Part shown: positions 26,976 through 36,868 of the stretch, piece by piece
How the letters are laid out: every line of letters begins with the position of its first letter
Position numbering within the stretch: position 1 is the stretch's first letter
Assembly (NCBI GenBank): GCA_026417975.1
Contig: JAOACD010000015.1
Location: 100,868-164,867, forward strand
From: Melioribacter sp.
GTDB lineage: Bacteria; Bacteroidota; Ignavibacteria; Ignavibacteriales; Melioribacteraceae
DNA: 64,000 bases
Direction: 5' to 3'
Notes under the pieces: model-generated
What the model was told of the DNA's origin: nothing
What the model saw: only the letters and a program-made list of their open reading frames with translations
Databases searched by the model: none
Translations under genes and position numbers: made by a program

Positions 26976-28229
26976 ATGAAACTCGTTGTTACTCTCTTTA
27001 TAGCATTAATTGCATATAGTTGTGCTTCTGCCTCTGATGTTGCTATAAAGAATAGTGCATTTCTAACCAACAAATACCCTAATCTTTTTGTTGAATTACT
27101 TAATAAAAGTGAAAATGAAGTAAAAGCTAAAATTGATTCTGCATTCAGACAATTATTTTATGGAGACGAAAAGACTCAGAGAATCTATTATCCTGTAGGA
27201 AATGATATGGCTTACATAGAGGATATACTTCATAATGATGTAAGGACAGAAGGAATGTCGTATGGAATGATGATAGCTGTTCAGTTAGATAAAAAAGAAG
27301 AGTTCGATAGATTATGGAAATGGGCTAAAACTTATATGCAACATAAATCTGGACAAAGAAAAAATTACTTTGCATGGCATTGTAGAACAAATGGTGAGAT
27401 AATAGATTCTAACTCTGCTTCTGATGGAGAGGAATGGATTGTAACTGCTTTGTTTTTCGCTTCTGCTAGGTGGGGAGATGGTGAAGGAATTTTCAATTAT
27501 AGATTAGAGGCACAGAAAATTTTAGATGCAATGCTTTCGAAGGCTGATTCATCAGATGATAGAAGAGTTGTAACTAATATGTTTAATAAAAGAATAAAAC
27601 AAGTAGTTTTTGTCCCTGCAGGCGAAGCTGATGATTTTACAGATCCATCGTATCATGTACCTCATTTCTATGAAATCTGGGCAATGTTCGCGGATAAGAA
27701 TAATGAATTTTGGTGTGATGTAGCAAAAGTAAGTAGAGAATTTCTTAAAAAAGCAACACATCCTGTAACTGGACTTGCTCCAGATTATGCAAAGTTTGAC
27801 GGGACTCCATATAATCCTTGGGGCGGGGGAAATCATAATTTCCAGTATGATGCATGGCGGGTTGCTATGAATGTGGCAGTAGATTATATATGGTTTAAAC
27901 GAGATAAATGGGCAATAGAACAATCAAATCGTTTGTTGAAATTCTTCTATTCTCAAGGTATAAAAAAGTATCCAGATTTATACACTCTTGATGGAAAACC
28001 TTTATCTAACAATAGAAGCATAGGATTAATTTCTATGAATGCAGTAGCTGCACTTGCTTCAACTAATGAATTTAGAAAAGAGTTTGTGGAAGAACTTTGG
28101 AACTTACCTGTGCCAAGTGGTCAGGGGCGATATTATGATGGGGTACTTTATTTATTGGCATTATTGCAAGTTAGTGGGAATTTCAAAATTTATGTACCTA
28201 ACGAATTAAAGTCGAAAGTTTGTAAATAA
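26976..28229 (+). CDS. GH8 reducing-end-xylose-releasing exo-oligoxylanase (Rex)
   Basis: Inverting glycoside hydrolase family 8 enzyme of 417 residues that removes single xylose units from the reducing end of xylo-oligosaccharides. The catalytic acid is Glu92 in DVRTEGMSYGMM; SASDGEEWI (148-154) is the conserved substrate-binding loop with Asp150; the candidate base is Asp292 in FQYDAWRVAMN. The length and the YYPVGNDMAYIEDILHNDVRTEGMSYG stretch match Rex rather than GH8 chitosanases or endoglucanases. The N-terminus (LIALIAYSC) has a lipobox-like Cys at 16, so it is probably a periplasm-facing lipoprotein. It heads the run GH8-GH115-GH43-GH10. Confidence 0.92.
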   Translation: MKLVVTLFIALIAYSCASASDVAIKNSAFLTNKYPNLFVELLNKSENEVKAKIDSAFRQLFYGDEKTQRIYYPVGNDMAYIEDILHNDVRTEGMSYGMMIAVQLDKKEEFDRLWKWAKTYMQHKSGQRKNYFAWHCRTNGEIIDSNSASDGEEWIVTALFFASARWGDGEGIFNYRLEAQKILDAMLSKADSSDDRRVVTNMFNKRIKQVVFVPAGEADDFTDPSYHVPHFYEIWAMFADKNNEFWCDVAKVSREFLKKATHPVTGLAPDYAKFDGTPYNPWGGGNHNFQYDAWRVAMNVAVDYIWFKRDKWAIEQSNRLLKFFYSQGIKKYPDLYTLDGKPLSNNRSIGLISMNAVAALASTNEFRKEFVEELWNLPVPSGQGRYYDGVLYLLALLQVSGNFKIYVPNELKSKVCK

Positions 28230-28241
28230 ATAGGAAATTAT

Positions 28242-31136
28242 ATGAATACTTTCAAAGTAAAATTACTATTATTTTCTCTTTTTTTATTGATAATAAATGT
28301 TAATGCTCAAGATGATTATGTTTCAATAAAAAAAATTAAAGATGCTTTCCCGCTCTATACAAATGGTCAAGTTCCACCAATTGTTTATAGTAGTAATGAA
28401 TTCACTGGTGTAATTAAAATCTTGGAATATTTTCAAAATGATATTAAAAATGTAACCGGTGTTAAACCAGAATTATTTCAAGATAAAATTCCAAATAGGG
28501 ATGAATTTATACTAGTAGGTTCCATCGAGAAAAATCAATATATAAAAAAATTGATTGCTGAGAAAATTATTAAAGAAGAAGAGCTGAAAGGAAAATGGGA
28601 AAAATTTATAATTCAGACAATTGACGGTAAGATATTTAATGCAAAAAGAATTTTATTAATTGTAGGCAGCGATAAAAGAGGTACAATTTATGGCCTTTTT
28701 GATTTATCAGAAAAAATTGGTGTGTCTCCATGGTATTGGTGGGCAGATGTTCCAGTAAAGAAAAAATCTCAGATTTTTATAAAGCCAGGAATTTTTACAA
28801 ACGGTGAACCAAAAATACAATATAGAGGAATTTTTATTAACGACGAAGCTCCTGCACTAACAGGTTGGGCATACGAAAAGTTTGGCGGTTTTAATTCAAA
28901 ATTTTATGAAAAAGTTTTTGAGTTAATTCTTAGACTTAAAGGAAATTTTCTATGGCCTGCAATGTGGGGTAAATCTTTTTTTGTTGATGATACATTAAAT
29001 CCAAAATTAGCAGATGAATATGGTATAGTAATTAGTACATCACACCACGAACCAATGATGCGTGCTCATGTTGAGTGGTCTAAATTTGGAAAAGGACCTT
29101 GGAATTATGAAAAAAATGATAGTGTACTGAGAGAGTTTTGGAGAGAAGGAATTCGAAGGAATAAGAATTATGAAAGTATTGTTACAATTGGAATGCGGGG
29201 CGATGGTGATGAACCTATGTCTGAAGAATCTAACATTGCATTACTCGAAAGAATTGTAAGAGACCAAAGAAAAATACTTGAAGAAGTTACAGGAAAAAAG
29301 GCTGAAGAAATTCCTCAAGTATGGGCATTGTATAAAGAAGTTCAAGATTATTATGAAAAGGGAATGAAAGTACCAGATGATGTTACTTTACTTTTATGTG
29401 ACGATAATTGGGGGAATATTCGCAAGTTACCTGACTTAAATGAAAAGCCTCGTAAAGGTGGTTATGGAATTTATTATCACTATGATTATGTTGGTGGTCC
29501 AAGAAATTATAAATGGCTCAATACAAATCAAATTGAAAGAGTTTGGGAACAGATGCGCTTGGCTTACGAATATGGTGCTCGAAAAATTTGGGTGGTAAAT
29601 GTTGGTGATATTAAACCTATGGAATTTCCAATTAGCTTCTTCTTAGATTATGCGTGGAACCCAGAGGCTATACCTCTCGAAAAATTATCATCTTACTCTA
29701 AAGAATGGGCAAAAAAACAATTTGGAGAAAAATTTTCAGTAGAGATTGGTGAAATATTAGATAAATACACTAAATATAACTCAAGGAAAAAACCAGAATT
29801 GCTTTCACCAGATACCTATAGTCTTTTTAATTACAGAGAATTTGAAACAATAGTAAATGATTATAATTTACTCTATAGAAAAGCATTAGGAATTTATAAA
29901 AAACTTTCATCTGAATATAAAGATGCTTATTATCAACTTGTTTTGCACCCAGTCGAAGCTTGTAGTAATCTAAACGAACTTTATTTTGTAGTAGCAAAGA
30001 ATAGGTTTTATGCTAAGCAAGGGCGCTCTTTGACAAATAAACTTGCCGAATATGCAGAGCAGTTATTTGTAAGGGATTCATTGATTACTGAAAAATATCA
30101 CAAACTGGGAAATGGTAAATGGAATCATATGATGTCTCAGACACATATTGGTTATACATCATGGCAACAACCAGATAAAAATTATATGCCAGAAGTTAAA
30201 AGAATAGATTTGCAAAAAAGTTCTGATATGGGAGTAGCTGTCGAAGGCTCTTTTGAATGGTTCCCTGCTACAAATACTGCATTGAAATTACCAGAATTTG
30301 ATATTTTTAATAAACAGAATTATTATATCGAAATTTTTAATAGAGGGATTTTACCTTTTAAGTATTCTGTAGAAACTAAAGATTCATTTGTTGAGATAAA
30401 AGAACCGAAAGGAGAAATTCAAACAGAAAAAAGAATTTTGATTTCTATTGATTGGAATAAAGCCCCAAAAGGGAAGACAAATTCTCAAATTTATGTTGAG
30501 GGGACAGGCAAAAAAGTGACAATAGATGTTTTTATAAATAATCCCTTGGAAACTGTTGCATCAAATGATGAACACTGTTTTATTGAAAGTAATGGTTATA
30601 TTTCAATTGAAGCAGAACATTACTCGAAAGCAATAAATGCGAGCAATGTTAGTTGGGTTATTATACCAAATTTAGGCCGAACATTATCTGCTGTTACTGT
30701 GTTTCCTGGGATTTATTCTTTTCAACAATTCAGTAAAGATAACCCACGCTTAGAATATAACGTATATCTTTTCTCAACAGGCGAGGTTAAAGTTAATCTA
30801 TTTTTCTCACCAACAATGAATTTTACTCATAGCAAAGATGGCATTCGCTATGCAGTTTCTTTTGATGATGATGAACCTCAAGTTTTTAATATGACTTCTA
30901 ATCCAAATCCTCCTGACTTAAATAGAGACCCAATTTGGAATAAATGGGTTGCCGATAACATCAATGTACAAACTTCTATTCATAAAATTAAAAATCCTGG
31001 AAAACACGTATTGAAAATCTGGATGATTAATCCAGGCATTGTATTACAAAAAATAGTAATAGATGCAGGGGGCCTCAAACAAAGTTATCTAGGGCCACCT
31101 GAAAGTTTTAATTATAAATTAATGAGTAAAAAGTAA
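28242..31136 (+). CDS. GH115 xylan alpha-1,2-(4-O-methyl)glucuronosidase
   Basis: A 964-residue exported enzyme of glycoside hydrolase family 115, which removes alpha-1,2-linked glucuronic or 4-O-methylglucuronic acid from internal and terminal xylose residues of xylan. The signal peptide (~1-22) is followed by an N-terminal alpha/beta domain, a TIM barrel with RGIFINDEAPALTGWAYEKFGG, GNFLWPAMWGKSFFVDD, TIGMRGDGDEPMSEESN and VTLLLCDDNWGNIRKLP (family-diagnostic), and C-terminal helical and beta-sandwich domains including HIGYTSWQQPDKNYMPE. It lacks a T9SS domain and is probably periplasmic. It provides the (methyl)glucuronate that the uxu genes upstream would consume. Confidence 0.94.
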   Translation: MNTFKVKLLLFSLFLLIINVNAQDDYVSIKKIKDAFPLYTNGQVPPIVYSSNEFTGVIKILEYFQNDIKNVTGVKPELFQDKIPNRDEFILVGSIEKNQYIKKLIAEKIIKEEELKGKWEKFIIQTIDGKIFNAKRILLIVGSDKRGTIYGLFDLSEKIGVSPWYWWADVPVKKKSQIFIKPGIFTNGEPKIQYRGIFINDEAPALTGWAYEKFGGFNSKFYEKVFELILRLKGNFLWPAMWGKSFFVDDTLNPKLADEYGIVISTSHHEPMMRAHVEWSKFGKGPWNYEKNDSVLREFWREGIRRNKNYESIVTIGMRGDGDEPMSEESNIALLERIVRDQRKILEEVTGKKAEEIPQVWALYKEVQDYYEKGMKVPDDVTLLLCDDNWGNIRKLPDLNEKPRKGGYGIYYHYDYVGGPRNYKWLNTNQIERVWEQMRLAYEYGARKIWVVNVGDIKPMEFPISFFLDYAWNPEAIPLEKLSSYSKEWAKKQFGEKFSVEIGEILDKYTKYNSRKKPELLSPDTYSLFNYREFETIVNDYNLLYRKALGIYKKLSSEYKDAYYQLVLHPVEACSNLNELYFVVAKNRFYAKQGRSLTNKLAEYAEQLFVRDSLITEKYHKLGNGKWNHMMSQTHIGYTSWQQPDKNYMPEVKRIDLQKSSDMGVAVEGSFEWFPATNTALKLPEFDIFNKQNYYIEIFNRGILPFKYSVETKDSFVEIKEPKGEIQTEKRILISIDWNKAPKGKTNSQIYVEGTGKKVTIDVFINNPLETVASNDEHCFIESNGYISIEAEHYSKAINASNVSWVIIPNLGRTLSAVTVFPGIYSFQQFSKDNPRLEYNVYLFSTGEVKVNLFFSPTMNFTHSKDGIRYAVSFDDDEPQVFNMTSNPNPPDLNRDPIWNKWVADNINVQTSIHKIKNPGKHVLKIWMINPGIVLQKIVIDAGGLKQSYLGPPESFNYKLMSKK

Positions 31137-31207
31137 TTTGTTATTTCAAGCTTAAATTTTGCTTAGAAAAGAAGCTTTAAGAAATTTTCTTACTACAAAG
31201 AATAATC

Positions 31208-32890
31208 ATGAAAAAGCTAATATTATTCTTGTTGTTTATTAGTCTAATATTTGGAAAGGAAAAAAGTAAGTTTTTTAATCCAATATTAGCAGGGTTTTAT
31301 CCAGATCCGAGTATATGTAGGGTAGGAGATGATTACTATTTAGTAAATTCTACTTTTGCTTATTTCCCAGGTATTCCTGTATTTAAGAGTAAAGATTTAG
31401 TTAATTGGAAATTAATTGGTCATGTGCTAGATAGGCCAGAACAAGCAAATTTAAATGGACTTGGTGTATCAAGAGGTGTTTTTGCCCCCTCTATAAGATA
31501 TCACAAAGGAATTTTTTATGTCACATCCACACTTGTTGATGCAGGTGGTAATTTTGTAGTGACTGCAAAAAATCCAGAAGGACCTTGGTCAAATCCAGTT
31601 TGGATTCCTGAAATTAATGGTATTGACCCTTCGTTATTTTTTGATGATGATGGTAAGACATATATAGTTTATAATAGTGTTGCGCCTGATAATAAACCAT
31701 TATATGATGGTCACAGAACAATTAGAATGTATGAATTTGACATTGAAAAACTAAAAGTTATTGGGGAAGAAAAAATTCTTGTAAATGGAGGAACAGATAT
31801 TTCAAAAAAAACAATATGGATTGAAGGTCCACACATTTTCAAAAAAGATGGTTATTATTACTTGATTGCGGCCGAAGGTGGAACTGCAGAAAATCATTCA
31901 GAGGTTGTATTTAGGAGTATTAAGGTAGATGGTCCCTATTTACCATATGATAAAAATCCAATATTGACTCAGCGTCACTTAAATCCTGAAAGAGAATTTC
32001 CAATAACATGTACTGGGCATGCAGATTTTGTAGAAACTCCTAATGGTGATTGGTGGGCAGTATTTTTAGGATGCCGCCCATATAAACCTTATAAAGAAAA
32101 TTATTACAATACAGGAAGAGAAACATTTTTAGCACCTGTCAAATGGATTGATGGTTGGCCTATAATTAATCCTGAATTTGAAGAAGTTCAGTATTCATAT
32201 TCTTACCCTGTAAAGCCAAACAAAAAATTTGCAGTGAGGAAGTATAGTGGTAATTTCAAATTTATAGATGAATTTAATTCAACTAATTTAGGTAAAGATT
32301 GGATTTTCTTAAGAACTCCTCTTGAAAAGTGGTATGAAATTAAAAATGGTAAACTAAGAATTAAAGTAAGACCTGAATCCTGTTCAGATAAGTTAAATCC
32401 AAGTTTTATTGGTCATCGTCAACAACATCAGAATTGCTCTGCAATGATAAAAATGCAATTTGAACCAAAAACTGAAAATGAAAAAGCTGGTATTGTAATT
32501 TTTCAAAACGAGAATCATTATTATTTCTTATGTAAATCAATAAAGAATAAAATACCAGTTGTTGAACTTTATAAATCAACAAATGAAGGAAATTTGGAAT
32601 TATTAGAAGAAAAATTTCTTGATAAAGTAAACATTAATAAAGAGCTTATATTAAAAATAGAAGCAAAAGGAAAAGATTATTCTTTTTACTACGGCTTTAA
32701 TAGAAATAAATTGACACTTTTAAAGGATAAAGTTGATGGGACATTTTTAAGCACTAAGATTGCAGGTGGATTTGTAGGAGCAGTTTTTGGACTATATGCT
32801 ACTTCACTTGGTAAAGAAAGCAATTCTTTTGCTAATTATAGTTGGTTTGAATATAAAGGTAATGACGAAGTTTATAATTTAATTAAATGA
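31208..32890 (+). CDS. GH43 beta-xylosidase / alpha-L-arabinofuranosidase
   Basis: A 560-residue exported hydrolase. It has a signal peptide (MKKLILFLLFISLIFG), then a five-bladed propeller of GH43 with all three carboxylates visible: base Asp33 in GFYPDPSICR, modulator Asp140 in INGIDPSLFFDDDG, acid Glu206 in IWIEGPHIF. From ~360 on lies the C-terminal concanavalin-like beta-xylosidase domain (FIDEFNSTNLGKDWIFLRTP; HRQQHQNCSAMIKMQFEP). This architecture is typical of subfamily-12-like enzymes that cleave xylo-oligosaccharides or arabinose side chains. It has no sorting domain and is likely periplasmic. It stands between GH115 and GH10 on the same strand. Confidence 0.93.
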   Translation: MKKLILFLLFISLIFGKEKSKFFNPILAGFYPDPSICRVGDDYYLVNSTFAYFPGIPVFKSKDLVNWKLIGHVLDRPEQANLNGLGVSRGVFAPSIRYHKGIFYVTSTLVDAGGNFVVTAKNPEGPWSNPVWIPEINGIDPSLFFDDDGKTYIVYNSVAPDNKPLYDGHRTIRMYEFDIEKLKVIGEEKILVNGGTDISKKTIWIEGPHIFKKDGYYYLIAAEGGTAENHSEVVFRSIKVDGPYLPYDKNPILTQRHLNPEREFPITCTGHADFVETPNGDWWAVFLGCRPYKPYKENYYNTGRETFLAPVKWIDGWPIINPEFEEVQYSYSYPVKPNKKFAVRKYSGNFKFIDEFNSTNLGKDWIFLRTPLEKWYEIKNGKLRIKVRPESCSDKLNPSFIGHRQQHQNCSAMIKMQFEPKTENEKAGIVIFQNENHYYFLCKSIKNKIPVVELYKSTNEGNLELLEEKFLDKVNINKELILKIEAKGKDYSFYYGFNRNKLTLLKDKVDGTFLSTKIAGGFVGAVFGLYATSLGKESNSFANYSWFEYKGNDEVYNLIK

Positions 32891-32915
32891 ATAAATAAAA
32901 AAATTGAGGAGTAAA

Positions 32916-35900
32916 ATGAAAAATAAGTTACTTATTTATACTACTTGTTTATTGTGTACAATTTTTTTTGGTAACATAAATTACAAAATTTTTGCGCAAC
33001 CTTTAGCATTTGGTAAGGAGAAATTTTTAGGTAATGTTTTTGGAGGTTCTGGTGTTCCAATGAAATTTGATGATTATTGGAATCAGATTACTCCAGAAAA
33101 TGCTACTAAGTGGGCTTCAGTTGAACCAGTTCGAGACCAATATAACTGGACACGTGCAGATGAAATATACAATTATGCAAAGCAAAGAGGTTATCCTTTT
33201 AAGTTTCATACATTAATTTGGGGTCAACAATATCCAAACTGGATAACAAGCTTAAGCCAAGAAGAACAACTTGAAGAAATCGAAGAATGGTTTCGCTTAG
33301 TTGGGGAACGATATCCCGATATGGAAATGATTGATGTAGTTAATGAACCACTCCCAAATCATGCACCACCTCCATTTAGAAATGCTTTAGGCGGTTCTGG
33401 TACTACAGGTTGGGATTGGGTAATAAAATCTTTTGAGCTTGCAAGAAAATATATGCCAAAAGCCAAATTAATACTTAATGATTACAGCATTATAAATGAT
33501 AATTATAACACAACTCAGTTCTTAAATATTATTAATCTTTTGAAAGAAAGAAATTTAATTGATGCAATTGGAGTTCAAGGTCATCGCTTTGAACTTGAAA
33601 ATGCATCTAATACTACTTTAAAAAATAATCTTGATAGATTAGCTGCAACTGGGCTCCCAATTTATATTTCAGAGTTTGATTTAGGAAATCTTGGAGATTC
33701 AGGAACGCCTGATGACAATAAACAACTTGAGCTTTATCAAAGAATTTTCCCATTATTGTGGGAGCATCCTGCTATTAAAGGAATAACATTATGGGGTTAT
33801 ATTGAAGGACAAATTTGGCAAAGAACATGTTATTTATTAAGGTTGGATGGTAGGGAAAGACCTGCGCTTAGATGGTTACGTCAATACCTAACTTCTAAAA
33901 ATACATATAGAACTCTCAGTAGTGGTAATTGGAATGATTATCTGAATTGGCAAGTATATGATGGTAGCTCATGGATTACTGCAACTAAATCACCTGATTT
34001 AAATGACGATTTAGTAGTTATTAGGAATGGTCATACAATAACTCTTACTGCTAAAGATTCTATTGATCAGTTTTCAGTATTATATGGTGGAAAACTTATT
34101 ATTGCAAAAGGTGTAGAGTTAAAAATAAAGGATGGAGTTAGTACAGATTTAACTGTTAATGGTACTATCGAAAATTATGGGACTCTTAAAAAAGAACAAT
34201 CTGCCACTATTAGTTTTCAAGAAGGCAGTATATATTACCATAAACAGGATGGGGGTGAAATACCTATTGCTTTTTGGTCTTCTGGGTCCACTATACAATT
34301 TGATAGTATAAAAACAATAATACCTAAAAATACAAATCAGAATTTTTATCACTTTATATGGAATTGTACAAACCAATCTGTGCCAATCAATTTGGGATGG
34401 GACGGAAATACAATTGGAGGTAATGTATCTGTTTTAAGCACTGGAAATAATAAACTTTATTTGTGCAAAGAAGGTAATAATAATTTGGAAATAACAATTT
34501 TAGGAGATTTAAATCTTAGTGGAGGCGAATTATCTGCACAATCTTCAGCTTTAAGTTCTAATGTTAAGATTAACTTAAATGGAAATCTAAACATTACAGG
34601 TGGAAAATTTTTATTAAATCCCGAATCTAGTAGTAATATCCCATTGCAACAAAATTATAAAACAATATGGAAATTAAATAAAGGTAATCTTACTATAAGA
34701 AATGCGACTGTGGGAGATTATAGTTTGGGGAAAATAGAGTTTGCTAATAAGGGAGGAGTTCAATCAATTAACTTGCAGAATGTTGAATATTTACGAGGAG
34801 GATTAACAATAGAGGTCGATAGTAATGTAACATTAGACTTAGGTCTTAATGAGTTGAAAGGGGAAGGCAAATTCTTTTTGAATAAAGGTGCATTACTTCA
34901 AACTGCTCACCAATCTGGTATTGATGGTTCTATAAAAGTAAGCGGACAAAAAATTTTAAGTTCTGATGCTGGATTTATTTTTAATGGCACAAGTGCACAA
35001 GTAACAGGAATTTCAATTCCGGATTCTGTAAGTTCTATTACAATTGCTAATAACTCTTCGTTGACTTTGTCTAAAAATATTTTCGTTAAGAATTTACTAG
35101 AAATAAAAAGTGGCTTATTACAACTTGCTGGAAATAAATTAACTTATGGCACTGAATCAACGCTAAAATACAGCGGAACTACTTCTCAAACAACCAGAGA
35201 TGAAGAGTTTCCATCAATAGGAGGTCCTAAAAATCTTATTGTAGCTAATTCCACAGCGGGTGTTGATTTACATGCTTCAAGAAAATTAGAAGGAAAGTTG
35301 GAACTTCAAGGAAAATTAAGATTGGGAAACAATAATTTAGAAGTAGCAGAAGCTATTAGTAGTAGTACATCAAGATATGTTATAGCTGATGGAGATGGTG
35401 CTCTTAAAATCTCTGTTGGTAATTCAGAAGTTTTATTTCCGGTCGGTACTACTACAGCCTATGCACCTGTGTGGATAGAAAACAAAGGGACTAAAGATTT
35501 AATAAGTGTTCAGGTAAAAGATGATAAAGGTCCAGCTCCAGCTGGTGGAAGAGTTTTGACTAAATGGATAATAAATGAAGCTGTCCCGGGTGGTGGAAAT
35601 TATACATTGAAATTTGGATGGGTGATTACACTTGAAGATGCAACATTTAGACAGGATAGAAATTCAAATGCTTATATATTTAATCTTGCAGATACTACCG
35701 AGGCAGGTTCAGGTGCTTATGAAAAAGCTTTATCAAGACAACCTTACACTATAAAGAGAGGCGGTATTGAAAAGCTTGGAACATTTGCAGTTGGTAAATT
35801 TAGCACAATTGTAAGTGTGAAAGAGAAAGAAATTATTCAAAATGAATTTTACTTAAGTCAAAACTATCCTAATCCATTTAATCCTTCAACTAAAATAAAA

Positions 35901-36119
35901 TATATTTTAGGAAAGCCAACGAATGTTAAACTAGTAATTTATAACATACTTGGACAAGAGATTAAAACGCTAATAAATTCGTATCAACAATCAGGCGAAT
36001 ATGAAGTAACATGGGAAGCAAAAGATAATTTTGATAGAGATGTTGAATCTGGTGTTTATTTCTATCGATTAATAACAGACAATCAAATTCTCCAAAATAA
36101 AATGATCTTAATTCGTTAA
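32916..36119 (+). CDS. T9SS-secreted GH10 endo-1,4-beta-xylanase with long C-terminal extension
   Basis: A 1067-residue surface enzyme that starts depolymerisation of xylan. A signal peptide (~1-28) precedes the GH10 module (~30-330) with acid/base Glu144 in DVVNEPLP, nucleophile Glu253 in IYISEFDLG, and FHTLIWGQQYPNW. Residues ~335-985 are a low-complexity beta-rich stretch (repeated N-G-x-L-x-I-like strands, VFFPVGT-type motif, KWIINEAVPGGGNYTLKFGW) found in Ignavibacteria exported proteins and resembling a parallel beta-helix. A T9SS sorting domain closes it (NYPNPFNPSTKIKYIL, SGVYFYRLITDNQ). I chose the ATG at 32916 (GAGGAG site) over the upstream TTG at 32904. The corrinoid protein gene starts 10 bases after the stop. 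Confidence 0.93.
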   Translation: MKNKLLIYTTCLLCTIFFGNINYKIFAQPLAFGKEKFLGNVFGGSGVPMKFDDYWNQITPENATKWASVEPVRDQYNWTRADEIYNYAKQRGYPFKFHTLIWGQQYPNWITSLSQEEQLEEIEEWFRLVGERYPDMEMIDVVNEPLPNHAPPPFRNALGGSGTTGWDWVIKSFELARKYMPKAKLILNDYSIINDNYNTTQFLNIINLLKERNLIDAIGVQGHRFELENASNTTLKNNLDRLAATGLPIYISEFDLGNLGDSGTPDDNKQLELYQRIFPLLWEHPAIKGITLWGYIEGQIWQRTCYLLRLDGRERPALRWLRQYLTSKNTYRTLSSGNWNDYLNWQVYDGSSWITATKSPDLNDDLVVIRNGHTITLTAKDSIDQFSVLYGGKLIIAKGVELKIKDGVSTDLTVNGTIENYGTLKKEQSATISFQEGSIYYHKQDGGEIPIAFWSSGSTIQFDSIKTIIPKNTNQNFYHFIWNCTNQSVPINLGWDGNTIGGNVSVLSTGNNKLYLCKEGNNNLEITILGDLNLSGGELSAQSSALSSNVKINLNGNLNITGGKFLLNPESSSNIPLQQNYKTIWKLNKGNLTIRNATVGDYSLGKIEFANKGGVQSINLQNVEYLRGGLTIEVDSNVTLDLGLNELKGEGKFFLNKGALLQTAHQSGIDGSIKVSGQKILSSDAGFIFNGTSAQVTGISIPDSVSSITIANNSSLTLSKNIFVKNLLEIKSGLLQLAGNKLTYGTESTLKYSGTTSQTTRDEEFPSIGGPKNLIVANSTAGVDLHASRKLEGKLELQGKLRLGNNNLEVAEAISSSTSRYVIADGDGALKISVGNSEVLFPVGTTTAYAPVWIENKGTKDLISVQVKDDKGPAPAGGRVLTKWIINEAVPGGGNYTLKFGWVITLEDATFRQDRNSNAYIFNLADTTEAGSGAYEKALSRQPYTIKRGGIEKLGTFAVGKFSTIVSVKEKEIIQNEFYLSQNYPNPFNPSTKIKYILGKPTNVKLVIYNILGQEIKTLINSYQQSGEYEVTWEAKDNFDRDVESGVYFYRLITDNQILQNKMILIR

Positions 36120-36129
36120 AGAGGTAATT

Positions 36130-36798
36130 ATGGAAGAGTTGTTAAACAAGATTACCTATTGCATTGAAAGAGGAAAAGTAAATTTAAGTGCACCTTATCC
36201 TCCAGATTTAAGAGGACAAGAGGGTGCTGATGAATTGACATTGAAGGCTTTAGATTTAGGATTGCAACCCAATGATATTCTTAATGCCTGTAACGAAGGT
36301 ATGAAAAGAATAGGAGATAAATTTAGTCGTAATGAAGTTTTTGTTCCAGAACTTTTAATGGCAGCAAAAGCAATGCAGGCTGTAATGAATCACTTAAAAC
36401 CATATTTTCAAAAAGGAATAGTTGAAAAGAAAGGGAAATTTATTATAGGAACTGTAGCAGGTGACTTACATGATATTGGTAAGAATCTTGTAAGTATGGT
36501 AGTAGAAGGAAATGGTTATGATGTTATAGATTTAGGTGTTGATGTTAAAACAGCTAAATTTCTAGAGGTAATAAAACAAAATCCAAATTCTGTTGTAGGT
36601 TTAAGTGCATTGCTTACAACTACTATGCAAAATATGGCTAAAACAGTTTCAGAAATCAAAAGTAATTTCCCTAATGTCAAGGTTATTGTTGGAGGTGCAC
36701 CCTTAACTGAAGAAGCAGCAGAGAAAATGGGAGCAGACGCATATGGACCAAATCCTCAAAGTGCTGTGGATTTTTTAGAAAGCTTAAGAGTTAATTAA
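36130..36798 (+). CDS. Corrinoid (B12-binding) methyltransferase carrier protein, MtaC/MtbC/MtvC type
   Basis: A 222-residue carrier whose cobalt takes a methyl group from a substrate-specific methyltransferase and passes it to an acceptor. An N-terminal helical cap (~1-90; LGLQPNDILNACNEGMKRIGDKF) precedes the B12 Rossmann domain. GTVAGDLHDIGKNLV (108-121) contains Asp112-x-His114-x-x-Gly117, His114 being the lower cobalt ligand. VVGLSALLTTTMQNM and VIVGGAPLTEEAAEKMGADAY complete the B12 pocket. It starts 10 bases after the GH10 xylanase, with a GAGGTAATT site, so it very probably sits on the same transcript. Cognate candidates are the UroD-type and homocysteine methyltransferases that follow. 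Confidence 0.95.
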   Translation: MEELLNKITYCIERGKVNLSAPYPPDLRGQEGADELTLKALDLGLQPNDILNACNEGMKRIGDKFSRNEVFVPELLMAAKAMQAVMNHLKPYFQKGIVEKKGKFIIGTVAGDLHDIGKNLVSMVVEGNGYDVIDLGVDVKTAKFLEVIKQNPNSVVGLSALLTTTMQNMAKTVSEIKSNFPNVKVIVGGAPLTEEAAEKMGADAYGPNPQSAVDFLESLRVN

Positions 36799-36868
36799 TA
36801 ACGTTATGATGTAGTGTTAAATCGTTCTTATTTTATATTTGGAAGTTGAAATTTATTTTGAAATTAGT

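Noticed and set aside
31137..31207. AAGCTT repeats as a terminator between GH115 and GH43
   Set aside because: The pairing is only about 6 bases around a 17-base loop and lacks a T-tract.
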